DNA from: an uncultured Alistipes sp.
GTDB lineage: Bacteria > Bacteroidota > Bacteroidia > Bacteroidales > Rikenellaceae
Direction of reading: 5' to 3'
NCBI GenBank assembly: GCA_900553175.1
Contig: USCH01000011.1
Span: 1-37,803, forward strand
Length of the DNA: 37,803 nucleotides
Position 1 is the stretch's first letter, and every line of letters begins with the position of its first letter. The notes beneath the pieces are model-generated. The model was not told the origin of the DNA. It saw nothing but the letters and a program-made list of their open reading frames with translations, and ran no database searches. Positions 1-6,784 of this stretch are shown in pieces. The position numbers were made by a program, and so were the translations under genes.

Positions 1-1
1 C

Positions 2-127
2 CCTAATTGTAGCCTTAAAGTCCCTGCCGAGAGTTTAGATGCTTATAAAGCTCCTGATAAGGGTTCAGGCTTTAGTACAAAACCAAATTATTGGAATCGT
101 TTTGGACGAATCCTTCCGATCGAGTAA
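2..127 (+). CDS. C-terminus of a BspA-like leucine-rich repeat protein (5' end outside window)
   Basis: Only the last 41 codons are present, ending with TAA at 125-127. The visible peptide has the pattern LKVPAESLDAYK, then about 15 residues, then a W..FGRILPIE tail. This is how the final repeat and cap of BspA-type (LRR_5) surface proteins of Bacteroidales usually look: a VPAGS-x-AYK repeat, a tryptophan and an F..I.PI end. Such proteins are normally secreted or surface-anchored, and functions are known for very few of them. The stretch uses many A/T-ending codons and is visibly poorer in GC than the genes from 602 onward, which may reflect acquisition from elsewhere. A strong hairpin follows 25 nt after the stop. 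The family call rests on a short tail and is moderate. Confidence 0.6.
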   Translation, partial: PNCSLKVPAESLDAYKAPDKGSGFSTKPNYWNRFGRILPIE

Positions 128-152
128 ATTCTTTATGGAAATTCAATTCCGT

Positions 153-187
153 CGAGGGGCTGGCTGCGATTCGCAGCCAGCCCCTCG
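153..187 (+). terminator. Perfect 17-bp inverted repeat, probable terminator of the LRR gene
   Basis: The arm at 153-169 (CGAGGGGCTGGCTGCGA) is exactly complementary to 171-187, with a single central base at 170. It begins 25 nt after the LRR stop codon. On the plus strand it is followed by TTATTT, a weak U-tract. The long GC-rich stem would halt transcription from the left. It also separates that transcript from the opposing tRNA unit. Seen directly; the terminator role is inferred. Confidence 0.75.
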
Positions 188-316
188 TTATTTGTACGAG
201 ACCTGATTCTTATCGCATGAAGTTGGATAATTGTTTTGTAAACATGTCGGACCAATAAAGACTTTTCCGATGTTTTTTGTCTTATCTGGCTAAAATGCGG
301 ACACGGTGCAGGCACG

Positions 317-358
317 AAAAAACAAAAACCGCACCCGACTTTCGTCAGACGCGGTTTT
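317..358 (-). terminator. Intrinsic terminator of the tRNA-Leu gene
   Basis: On the minus strand AAAACCGCGTCTGAC pairs with its partner across a GAAA tetraloop. All 15 positions pair, with three G-U wobbles (arms 358-344 and 339-325). A T-rich run, TGTTTTTT, follows (324-317). It lies 3 nt beyond the 3' end of the tRNA, so it should end that transcript. Confidence 0.85.
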
Positions 359-361
359 CAG

Positions 362-447
362 TGCCCAGGACAAGACTCGAACTTGCACGAACGCAATTGT
401 TCACTACCCCCTCAAAGTAGCGTGTCTACCAATTTCACCACCTGGGC
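362..447 (-). tRNA. tRNA-Leu (anticodon GAG)
   Basis: Read on the minus strand, the acceptor stem GCCCAGG (447-441) pairs perfectly with CCTGGGC (369-363), and the discriminator base is A (362). The D-arm contains GGTAGAC. The anticodon stem CTACT/GGTAG encloses the loop TTGAGGG, giving anticodon GAG, which reads CUC and CUU leucine codons. A long class-II variable arm follows, as expected for tRNA-Leu, then a T-arm with loop TTCGAGT. CCA is not encoded. At 86 nt the length is normal for leucine tRNAs. It has its own promoter and terminator, and no integrase or attachment duplication is visible next to it. Confidence 0.95.
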
Positions 448-478
448 GACACGAGCCCGAACTTGCGATTCGGGAGCA

Positions 479-510
479 CAAATATAGGGCTTAATTTTCA
501 AACCTCCAAA
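479..510 (-). promoter_or_regulatory. Promoter of tRNA-Leu (Bacteroidetes type)
   Basis: On the minus strand the -7 box TATATTTG (486-479) matches TAnnTTTG. A -33 box TTTG (510-507) lies 20 nt upstream, the usual spacing for the Bacteroidetes primary sigma factor. The tRNA begins about 30 nt downstream, after a small leader that can fold as a hairpin (CCCGAA at 456-461 with TTCGGG at 469-474). Confidence 0.8.
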
Positions 511-547
511 TTTTTTGCGGCGGACGGCGAATTTTTGTTCCGGATGC

Positions 548-595
548 GGCCCGAAGGAGCGGAGCGGCAGCCTGTCCGCCGCCCCGGCTGCGGGC
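548..595 (+). repeat. Tentative, shortened copy of the intergenic IR element
   Basis: The spacer after the S46 peptidase stop holds GGCCCGAAGGAGCGGAG, then GGCAGCC, then CGGCTGCGGGC. This order resembles the start, core and end of the repeat seen at 3208-3269, but with several changes and a shorter middle. A separate inverted repeat, GCGGCGGAC (517-525) and GTCCGCCGC (574-582), spans the same spacer. Membership of the family is a guess from pattern similarity. Confidence 0.35.
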
Positions 596-601
596 GGGAG
601 T

Positions 602-2581
602 CTATCGGAGCGTCATTTCGTCGATCAGGCTGCCGGCGCCGCCGATGCGGTCGATGACCAGCAGCACGTAGCGGATGTCGACGGCGATGTTGCGGCAGAT
701 CGAGGGGTCGAACTCGATGTCGCTCATCGTCGAACGCCACGTGCGGTCGAAGTTGATGCCCACCAGCTCGCCGCGTGCGTTGAGGATCGGCGAACCCGAG
801 TTGCCGCCCGTGGTGTGGTTGGTCGCCAGGAAGCAGACGGGCACCGTCGGGCGGCCGTCGAGCTCGATGCCCCAGCGGCCGTAATCTTTCGAGGCGTGGA
901 GCTCGCGCAGCGACTGGGGGATGTCATAGTCGTAGACGGCGGGGTCGTCCTTGGCCAGGATGCCTTCGAGGGTGGTCTGCGGCTTGTGGTACTCGCCGTC
1001 GGCGTATTCGTAGCCCGCCACCGTGCCGTAGGCCACGCGCAGCGTGAGGTTGGCATCGGGGAACATCCCGCCTTCGCGCTTTTCGGCCGCAGCCCAGCGG
1101 CGGAGCCCGTCGACATAGCGGGCGTAGAGCGCATTCATGCGGGCGCTGTTGAAGTTGCGCAGCGACCGGGTGCCGAGGCTGTCGGCGATCGCCGCGCTCT
1201 GTGCCGAAACCGCCTTTTTCAGCTGCGCGAGCTCTTCGCTCTGCGGGTCGTCGAGCGCCAGCGCGAAGATCCGGTCGGCATAGGCTTCGGGAGAGCCGCA
1301 GCGGGCGATGCCCCGCTCGATTTCGGGAATCGCCGGCAGAAGCGTGTTCCGCGCGGCGTATTCGCGGAACGCCTGGCGGTAGAGCCCCCGTTCGGTCGGT
1401 TCGCAGCGGGCGAAGAGCGGGTCGGAGCGCTCCTCGTCGCTGAATCCGTAGCGGAGCGTGAGCAGCGTTTCGGCCAGCAGTTCGCGCGTGTAATAGTAGG
1501 GCAGCGCCCGCGCGAACTCCCGGTGCAGCTCCTCCAGCACCTCGCCGTCGCCCGTCGCCTCGACGAACCGACGCTCGGTGCGCAGCTTCTTTTCGTAGGT
1601 GCCCAGACGCTTCAGCCCCAGCACCTCGCCCTGCCATTTCTTCCAGGCGTTGGCGATCGCAGCGTGTTTGGCCGCATAATGGATGCGCAGGGCCGGATCG
1701 GAGGCCTGCGCCCGGGCGATGAGGTCGAGGCGGCCCGTACGGATGGCGATCTTCATCGGGTCGGAGACCTCGGCAATGTACTTCACCACGTCGGATAGGA
1801 TGTATTGCTGCGTGTTGCCCGGGAAGCCGTAGATCATCGTGAAGTCGCCCTCGCGCACCCCTTTCGTCGAGATCGTGAAGTGCTTTTTCGGCCGGTAGGG
1901 TACGTTCTGCGGCGAGTAGGGCGCAGGTTTGTTGCCGGGTCCGGCATAGATGCGGAAGACCGAAAAGTCACCCGTGTGGCGGGGCCAGATCCAGTTGTCG
2001 GTGTCGCCGCCGAACTTGCCGATCGACGAGGGCGGTGCCGCCACCAGACGCACGTCGTCGAACTGCTCGTAGACGAACAGGAACTGCTGGTTGCCGTAGT
2101 ACATCTGCTCGACCGCGGCCTTGTAGCCCGTTCCTTCGGCTTCGGCCCGGCGGACGAGCTCTTCGGCCGTTTCGCCGGCGGCGATGCGGTCGGTGACCTC
2201 CTCCATGCGGACGAGAAACTTGACGTTGAGCCCCTCGTTGGGCAGCTCCTCGGCGCGCGTGCGGGCCCAGAAGCCGTGGGTCAGGTAGTCGTGCTCGACC
2301 GACGAATGGCTCTGGATGGCGTCGTAGCCGCAGTGGTGGTTGGTCAGCAGCAGCCCTTCGGGCGACACCAGCTCGCCCGTGCAGCCGCCGTCGAAGAGCA
2401 CCACGGCGTCCTTCATCGAGGCCCGGTTGACGGAATAGATGTCGTCGGCCGTGAGGCGGAATCCTTTGGCGCGCATGTCGCCGATGCGTTGCGCGATGAG
2501 GCTCGGGAGCCACATGCCCTCGTCGGCCGCGGCCGGGAGGAGCAGAAAGAGCGACAGAAAGGTCAGCAGGGAGCGTTTCAT
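602..2581 (-). CDS. dpp11: S46 family dipeptidyl-peptidase, DPP11-like (Asp/Glu-specific)
   Basis: 659-residue periplasmic serine exopeptidase that releases dipeptides from peptide N-termini, supplying amino acids to asaccharolytic or proteolytic Bacteroidetes. A signal peptide (about 1-19, ending PAAADEG) follows the ATG, which overlaps the maf stop as ATGA. Catalytic features seen: the His in NHHCGY (81-86), the Asp region GGDTDNWIWPRHTGDF, and the Ser in GGNSGSP (S595). Eighteen residues after that serine lies Arg613 in INFDR. In characterised S46 enzymes this position is Arg in DPP11 (acidic P1 specificity) and Gly in DPP7 (recalled family knowledge), so DPP11 is preferred. The following MSDIEFDPSICRNI stretch also looks like DPP11. 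It is somewhat shorter than the well-known Porphyromonas enzyme of about 720 residues. It is the last gene of a seven-gene minus-strand run. Confidence 0.88.
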   Translation of the reverse strand: MKRSLLTFLSLFLLLPAAADEGMWLPSLIAQRIGDMRAKGFRLTADDIYSVNRASMKDAVVLFDGGCTGELVSPEGLLLTNHHCGYDAIQSHSSVEHDYLTHGFWARTRAEELPNEGLNVKFLVRMEEVTDRIAAGETAEELVRRAEAEGTGYKAAVEQMYYGNQQFLFVYEQFDDVRLVAAPPSSIGKFGGDTDNWIWPRHTGDFSVFRIYAGPGNKPAPYSPQNVPYRPKKHFTISTKGVREGDFTMIYGFPGNTQQYILSDVVKYIAEVSDPMKIAIRTGRLDLIARAQASDPALRIHYAAKHAAIANAWKKWQGEVLGLKRLGTYEKKLRTERRFVEATGDGEVLEELHREFARALPYYYTRELLAETLLTLRYGFSDEERSDPLFARCEPTERGLYRQAFREYAARNTLLPAIPEIERGIARCGSPEAYADRIFALALDDPQSEELAQLKKAVSAQSAAIADSLGTRSLRNFNSARMNALYARYVDGLRRWAAAEKREGGMFPDANLTLRVAYGTVAGYEYADGEYHKPQTTLEGILAKDDPAVYDYDIPQSLRELHASKDYGRWGIELDGRPTVPVCFLATNHTTGGNSGSPILNARGELVGINFDRTWRSTMSDIEFDPSICRNIAVDIRYVLLVIDRIGGAGSLIDEMTLR

Positions 2582-3174
2582 AGATCGATGAATTTTTCGA
2601 GTTCGGTGTATACTTTCTGGATCGGCAGCCCCATGACATTGTAGAACGAGCCGTCGATGCGTTCGATGGCGGCATAGCCGATCCACTCCTGGATGCCGTA
2701 GCTGCCGGCCTTGTCGTAGGGACGGTGCGTGTCGAGGTAGTAGTCGATCTCCTCGTCGGAGAGCGGGCGGAAGCGCACGTCGGAGCGGGCCGAGAAGGTG
2801 CGGCGGCGGTCGGCCGTGCGGAGCGTCACGCCCGAAACAACCGTGTGGGTGCGTCCGGAGAGTGCGCGCAGCATCTCCCGGGCGTCGCCGCGGTCGCGGG
2901 GCTTGCCCAGCACGCGGCCGTCGAGGATGACTACCGTGTCGGCCGTCAGCAGGATGTCGCCGGGCTCCAGCGGTGCGGGATAGGCGTCGCTCTTGAGCTG
3001 CGAGAGGTAGGCGGGAACCTCCTCGGCAGGCAGGGATTCGGGGTAGAGCTCCTCGCATGCGTATTTCGGCGCCGTTTCGTAGGGCAGGCCGCAGCCCGTC
3101 ATCAGTTCGCGGCGGCGCGGCGACTGCGAGGCCAGCAGCAGGCGGTAGGGTCGGAGTTTTTCGTGAAGCAACAT
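2578..3174 (-). CDS. maf: Maf family nucleotide pyrophosphatase
   Basis: 198-residue cytoplasmic house-cleaning enzyme that hydrolyses non-canonical or modified nucleoside triphosphates to monophosphates (Maf/YhdE/YceF family). Family signatures seen: LLASQSPRRRELM near the N-terminus (phosphate-binding S-x-SPRR), TADTVVILDGRVLGKPRD in the middle (catalytic aspartate and K-P-x-D), and DKAGSYGIQ with the substrate-binding Gly-Ser-Tyr near the end. The ATG at 3174 is chosen because the family motif begins about 14 residues after it. The stop overlaps the start of the S46 peptidase (ATGA), so the two are probably translationally coupled. A 152-nt spacer with one repeat element separates it from the upstream hydrolase gene. 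Confidence 0.93.
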   Translation of the reverse strand: MLLHEKLRPYRLLLASQSPRRRELMTGCGLPYETAPKYACEELYPESLPAEEVPAYLSQLKSDAYPAPLEPGDILLTADTVVILDGRVLGKPRDRGDAREMLRALSGRTHTVVSGVTLRTADRRRTFSARSDVRFRPLSDEEIDYYLDTHRPYDKAGSYGIQEWIGYAAIERIDGSFYNVMGLPIQKVYTELEKFIDL

Positions 3175-3207
3175 TTTTACAAAGTGGCAAAATGAATATT
3201 TGTTCGG

Positions 3208-3269
3208 GCCGCAGCCAGCGGAGGTGCCGCGACTGAAAGTCGCAAGCCTGCGCCCGGGGCGGCTGCGGC
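3208..3269 (+). repeat. Intergenic IR element, type copy (family member A)
   Basis: 62 bp bounded by GCCGCAGCC (3208-3216) and its exact complement GGCTGCGGC (3261-3269). Inside is a 6-bp hairpin, GCGACT-GAA-AGTCGC (3229-3243), then the core GCAAGCCTGCGCCCGGGG. The copies at 5257-5316 and 8390-8450, read on the minus strand, share the 5' block, the GCAAGCCT-N-CGC core and the 3' block. In all three, exactly 28 nt run from the core to the inner end of the 3' arm. It lies between the FAH-family gene and maf inside an operon. Confidence 0.8.
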
Positions 3270-3326
3270 TTGCCGGTCTGACGGCTGAATTTTTCGCGGG
3301 CCGCGCTCCGCCGCGCGGCGATCCGG

Positions 3327-3962
3327 TTATCGGATGTCGAAATTCAGCAGTTCGCGCCCCTCCAGCGTTGCGCGCAGCGTGTCGCCCGGAGCGACGGAAC
3401 CCACGCCGGCCGGAGTGCCCGTGAAGAGCAGGTCGCCCATGCGCAGGGTCATGTAGCGCGAGACCGCGGCGATGAGCCGGTCGACCGTGAAGAGCATGTC
3501 GGCCGTATCTCCTCTCTGGCGCACCTCGCCGTTGACCGATAGTTCGAAACGGAGGCGCTGCACGTCGCCGCCCAGCTCCGGGAGCGGGATGAAGCGCGGC
3601 GCGATGGCCGCCGAGCAGTCGAACGCCTTGGCCGCCTCCCACGGCAGCCCCTCGGCGATGGCCCGGCGCTGGAGGTCGCGCGCCGTGAAGTCGATGCCGA
3701 GGCCCGCCTCGTCGTAGTAGCGGCGGGCGAAACGCTCCTCGATGGCGCGGCCCACGCGGTTGATCCGCACCACCAGTTCGCATTCGTAGTCCACTTCCCG
3801 GGAGAAGGCCGGGATGTAGAACGGGTCGTTGTTGCGCAGCATCGCCGTGTCGGGCTTCAGGAACCAGACCGGTTCGGCGGGCATTCCGGCGCCTCCGCCG
3901 ACCCGGCGGTCCAGCTCTTCGATGTGCCGGGCGTAGTTGCGGCCAATGCAGATGATTTTCAT
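3327..3962 (-). CDS. Fumarylacetoacetate hydrolase family protein (acylpyruvase-like)
   Basis: 211-residue single-domain member of the FAH family, comparable in length to acylpyruvases/oxaloacetate decarboxylases of the FAHD1 and YcgM type, which cleave beta-diketo acids. Seen: MKIICIGRNYARHIEEL at the N-terminus, the metal-ligand pattern E60-x-E62 in YECELVV followed by D91 in GIDFTARD, and the C-terminal TGTPAGVG loop (181-188). The start ATG at 3962 begins directly with the conserved IGRNY strand, so longer reading of this frame is unlikely. The exact substrate cannot be told from sequence. It sits between lpxB and maf with wide spacers on both sides, each holding a copy of the IR element. 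Confidence 0.9.
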   Translation of the reverse strand: MKIICIGRNYARHIEELDRRVGGGAGMPAEPVWFLKPDTAMLRNNDPFYIPAFSREVDYECELVVRINRVGRAIEERFARRYYDEAGLGIDFTARDLQRRAIAEGLPWEAAKAFDCSAAIAPRFIPLPELGGDVQRLRFELSVNGEVRQRGDTADMLFTVDRLIAAVSRYMTLRMGDLLFTGTPAGVGSVAPGDTLRATLEGRELLNFDIR

Positions 3963-4000
3963 CGGGGTTTTCAGAAATTTGTTCCGGCGCGGCCGGGGTG

Positions 4001-4069
4001 CGGGCCGAAGCCTCCGCCGCGCGGAGACCCGCAATTTTCTGTCGCGGTCCGCCTGCGGTCTTCGGCCCG
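4001..4069 (-). repeat. Intergenic IR element, diverged copy
   Basis: CGGGCCGAAG (4001-4010) and CTTCGGCCCG (4060-4069) form a perfect 10-bp inverted repeat. The inner unit, 4004-4066, is 63 bp. On the minus strand the second half, GTCTCCGCGCGGCGGAGG then CTTCGGC, follows the layout of the type copy with substitutions that keep the end arms complementary. It occupies most of the 119-nt gap between lpxB and the FAH-family gene. Confidence 0.65.
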
Positions 4070-4081
4070 GGCGATTGTGGA

Positions 4082-5218
4082 TTATCGGTTCTCTTTTCGC
4101 AGCTCCTCCGCCATCCGCCGGGCGAACCGGTCGCTGGCTCCGGGGCCGCCGATCGTGGCGCGCAGCTCGTCGAAGTCGGCCAGCATCTTCGCACGCTTCT
4201 CTCCTCCGGCGATGATGGCCCGCAGCTCGCGCTCGGCCCGGTCGACGGAGAGGTCCGACTGGATGATCTCCTTGACGGCTTCGCGCCCGAGGTTGAGGTT
4301 GACGAGCGACACCCACGGGCACTTGAGCACGTAGGGCCGCAGCTTCACCTGGAACCACAGCGTGCGGTAGACCACCACTTCGGGAGTGCCCAGCAGCGCC
4401 GTTTCGAGCGTCGCCGTGCCGGAGGTCACCACGGCCGCCTCGGCCGCGTGGAGCGTCTCGTAGGTCTCATCGCAGACGTAGCGCAGCGGGCTGCCGGCCA
4501 TGTAGCGGTCGTAGAGCGACCGTTCGAGCCACGGCACCCCCGTGACGACGAACTGCCGGTCGGGGAAACGCTCGGCGAGGCGCACCATGAGGGGCAGGTT
4601 GTCGCGGATTTCGCCCCGGCGGCTGCCGGCCACCAGCGCCACGATGGGACGCTCGTCCAGTCCGTGGCGGCGTCGGAACTCCTCGGGCGCGGGCAGCGCC
4701 GCGCGGCGTGCTTCGAGGGCGTCGACCAGCGGGTTGCCCTCGAAAACGGGTTCGATGCCCTTGCGGGAGAAATAGTCGCGCTCGAAGGGGAAGATGATGA
4801 AGAGCCGGTCGACATACCGGCGGATCGCTTTCACGCGCCATTCGCGCCAGGCCCACACCTTGGGGGCGATGTAGTAGAAGGTGCGGATGCCGTGCTCCCG
4901 GGCCCAGCGTGCCATCTTCATGTTGAAACCCGGGTAGTCGACCAGAATCAGCACGTCGGGAGCGTATGCCGCGACCTCGGCCCGGCATTCGCGCATCTGG
5001 CGCCGGATCGTGCGGAGGTTGCGCAGCACCTGCACGATGCCGAAGAACGACGTCTCGCGGTAGTGTTTTAGCAGATTTTCGCGTCCGCCCGCCTCGGCCA
5101 TGCGGTCGCCGCCCCAGAAGCGGAACCCGGCTTCGGGATCGGCCTTTTTGAGCCCCTCGATGAGGTTGGCGCCGTGCAGGTCGCCCGACGGCTCGCCGGC
5201 AAGTAGGAAATATTTCAT
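4082..5218 (-). CDS. lpxB: Lipid-A-disaccharide synthase
   Basis: 378-residue GT19 glycosyltransferase of the inner-membrane surface. It condenses UDP-2,3-diacylglucosamine with lipid X to the beta-1,6 disaccharide precursor of lipid A. Seen: MKYFLLAGEPSGDLHG with the GEPSGD motif (8-13), TSFFGIVQVL, DVLILVDYPGFNMK, YYIAPKVWAWREWR, FPFERDYF and the EGNPLVD segment, all diagnostic for LpxB. The length is normal. It shows that the organism makes lipopolysaccharide. It lies in the same direction as trmD and the FAH-family gene but does not overlap them. The gap to trmD holds a repeat element that reaches into the trmD stop codon. No other lpx gene is in the window. Confidence 0.97.
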   Translation of the reverse strand: MKYFLLAGEPSGDLHGANLIEGLKKADPEAGFRFWGGDRMAEAGGRENLLKHYRETSFFGIVQVLRNLRTIRRQMRECRAEVAAYAPDVLILVDYPGFNMKMARWAREHGIRTFYYIAPKVWAWREWRVKAIRRYVDRLFIIFPFERDYFSRKGIEPVFEGNPLVDALEARRAALPAPEEFRRRHGLDERPIVALVAGSRRGEIRDNLPLMVRLAERFPDRQFVVTGVPWLERSLYDRYMAGSPLRYVCDETYETLHAAEAAVVTSGTATLETALLGTPEVVVYRTLWFQVKLRPYVLKCPWVSLVNLNLGREAVKEIIQSDLSVDRAERELRAIIAGGEKRAKMLADFDELRATIGGPGASDRFARRMAEELRKENR

Positions 5219-5256
5219 TTTCAGTAAGTATTAAAAAGTCGGCCTTCAGGCAGGCA

Positions 5257-5316
5257 AGCCGGAGCCACCCCCGGCGTAGGCTTGCACTTGGTGCCGCGCC
5301 TCCGCTGGCTCCGGCT
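5257..5316 (-). repeat. Intergenic IR element (family member C)
   Basis: AGCCGGAGCCA (5257-5267) and TGGCTCCGGCT (5306-5316) are perfect 11-bp inverted ends of a 60-bp unit. On the minus strand it begins GCCGGAGCCAGCGGAGG, one base different from the plus copy at 3208. It continues to the same GCAAGCCT core and ends GGCTCCGGC. The changes at the two ends are compensatory, so the stem is kept. The outer base of the element is the last base of the trmD stop codon complement. Confidence 0.8.
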
Positions 5317-6002
5317 CACCTTTCACCTTCTTCCAGCAGGTCGGGCCGCAGCCGTTTCGTCCGCTCCCAGGCCTGCTCGTCCTGCCATTGGGCGATGCGG
5401 GCGAAGTTGCCCGAGAGCAGCACGTCGGGCACCCGCCAGCCGCGGAACTCGGCCGGACGCGTGTAGACCGGGGGCGCCAGCAGGTTGTCCTGGAACGAGT
5501 CGGTCAGCGCCGAGGCTTCGTCGCCGATGGCCCCCGGCACGAGGCGCACCACCGAGTCGGCGATGATGCAGGCGGCCAGCTCGCCGCCCGTCAGCACGTA
5601 GTCGCCGATCGAAATCTCGCGCGTGACGAGGTGTTCGCGGATGCGGTGGTCGATGCCCTTGTAGTGGCCGCAGAGGATGATGATGTTTTCGAGCGTCGAG
5701 AGGCGGTTGGCTTCGTGCTGGTCGTAGCGGACACCGTCGGGCGAGGTGTAGATCACCTCGTCGTAGCGGCGCTCGCTCCGGAGCTTCTCGACCAGTTCGA
5801 AGACCGGTTCGCACTTCATGACCATGCCCGCCTCGCCGCCGAACGGGTAGTCGTCGGTGGTTTTGCGGCGGTCGTGGGCGTAGTCGTGGAGGTTGTGGAC
5901 CACGATTTCGACCAGCCCTTTCTCCTGCGCCCGCTTGAGGATGGATTCGTTCAGCGGCGAGGTCAGCAGATCGGGGACGACGGTGAGGATGTCGATGCGC
6001 AT
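5316..6002 (-). CDS. trmD: tRNA (guanine-N1)-methyltransferase
   Basis: 228-residue SPOUT-class enzyme that uses S-adenosylmethionine to methylate G37 of tRNAs reading CNN and some other codons, preventing +1 frameshifting. Seen: MRIDILTVVPDLL at the start, YPFGGEAGMVMKCEPV (about 53-67), then the trefoil-knot region CGHYKGIDHR, EISIGDYVLTGGELAA and the SFQDNLL/PPVYTRPAEFRG substrate loop. The ATG at 6002 fits the conserved N-terminus. In many bacteria trmD sits with rpsP, rimM and rplS. Here it is instead behind an FkbM methyltransferase and a metallo-hydrolase. Its 5' spacer consists largely of a 14-bp tandem repeat. Confidence 0.97.
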   Translation of the reverse strand: MRIDILTVVPDLLTSPLNESILKRAQEKGLVEIVVHNLHDYAHDRRKTTDDYPFGGEAGMVMKCEPVFELVEKLRSERRYDEVIYTSPDGVRYDQHEANRLSTLENIIILCGHYKGIDHRIREHLVTREISIGDYVLTGGELAACIIADSVVRLVPGAIGDEASALTDSFQDNLLAPPVYTRPAEFRGWRVPDVLLSGNFARIAQWQDEQAWERTKRLRPDLLEEGER

Positions 6003-6009
6003 TTTGCGA

Positions 6010-6045
6010 GGTGGAAAGTGAAAGGTGGAAAGTGAAGGGTGAAGG
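6010..6045. repeat. 14-bp tandem repeat in the trmD leader
   Basis: GGTGGAAAGTGAAA (6010-6023) is followed immediately by GGTGGAAAGTGAAG (6024-6037) and a partial GGTGAAGG (6038-6045). On the sense strand of the operon this is a pyrimidine-rich ACTTTCCACC series starting 7 nt before the trmD start codon. A related word, CTTTTCACC, occurs just upstream of rlmD (about 8456-8465). No function is evident. Confidence 0.7.
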
Positions 6046-6052
6046 CCGGATG

Positions 6053-6784
6053 TCACTTCGGCCGGAATATGATGTCCTTTTCCGGGCCCGTGGGGTCGAG
6101 CGGGATTTCCCGCCCGCCGTCGAGCGTGAAGCCGTCGTAGTTCAGTTCGCGGAAGAGCCCGATGATTCGGGGACGGTTGCCGCCGCCCGTTTCGATGAGC
6201 ACCGTGGGCCGGAAGCGCTCCAGCAGCGGCCGCATCTCGCGCATGACGACCCATTCGTAGCCCTCGATGTCGCACTTGACGAAGTCGAGCCGCGGCAGCG
6301 CGGCGAAGAGCTCGCTGCCCCGCCGCATTTCGGCCGTGAACTCCATGCCGGCGCTCCGGCCGGCCTCCTCGACGAAGTTGCGGCCCGTGCCCAGGTAGCC
6401 CTGGCTCCGCACCGAGTCGTTGCCCATGCGGACGGGGCCGTCGGCCGCACCCAGGGCGAAGGGGAGGATGTCGACGTTGCCGCAGCCCCGGAGGTTGCGG
6501 CTCAGCACCTTGCGCACCGGAGCCACCGGCTCCACGGCGTAGACGCATCCCGCAGGGCCCGCCAGGCGCGAAAGGGTGCGGGCGTAGTAGCCCAGATTGG
6601 CGCCGATGTCGATGCACACGTCGCCTGCCCGCACCAGCCGGGGCAGATGGTGCACGTATTCGGTCGCCGGGGCGCGACGGCCCATGCCGAGGCGCTGGCA
6701 GACGAAGAACATCCGGCTGACGACCCGCAGATAGCCCTCGAGCGGGAGCAGGCGGTAGAGTATGCGGTGCAGCAGGCGGTTCAT
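6053..6784 (-). CDS. FkbM family SAM-dependent methyltransferase
   Basis: 243-residue protein. A Rossmann methyltransferase core starts with VCIDIGANLGYYARTL (about 57-71, glycine-rich SAM loop), continues with VYAVEPVAPV (acidic residue contacting the ribose) and later has LDFVKCDIEGYEW, the typical D-x-EG-x-E motif of the FkbM fold, followed by a PTVLIETGG strand. FkbM-type enzymes methylate hydroxyls in polyketides, glycans and glycolipids, and the substrate here cannot be deduced. The N-terminal basic/hydrophobic stretch (1-30) might touch the membrane. The start overlaps the stop of the upstream metallo-hydrolase (ATGA). Its presence in a run with trmD and lpxB may point to a cell-envelope glycan substrate, but that is only inference. 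Confidence 0.85.
   Translation of the reverse strand: MNRLLHRILYRLLPLEGYLRVVSRMFFVCQRLGMGRRAPATEYVHHLPRLVRAGDVCIDIGANLGYYARTLSRLAGPAGCVYAVEPVAPVRKVLSRNLRGCGNVDILPFALGAADGPVRMGNDSVRSQGYLGTGRNFVEEAGRSAGMEFTAEMRRGSELFAALPRLDFVKCDIEGYEWVVMREMRPLLERFRPTVLIETGGGNRPRIIGLFRELNYDGFTLDGGREIPLDPTGPEKDIIFRPK

Noticed and set aside
362..447. tRNA-Leu as an integration site with an attached mobile element
   Set aside because: No integrase, no repeated tRNA end and no phage-like gene within the window.
2582..3190. N-terminal extension of the S46 peptidase frame into maf
   Set aside because: The extension has shadow composition, and a clean signal peptide starts at the ATG at 2581, which overlaps the maf stop.
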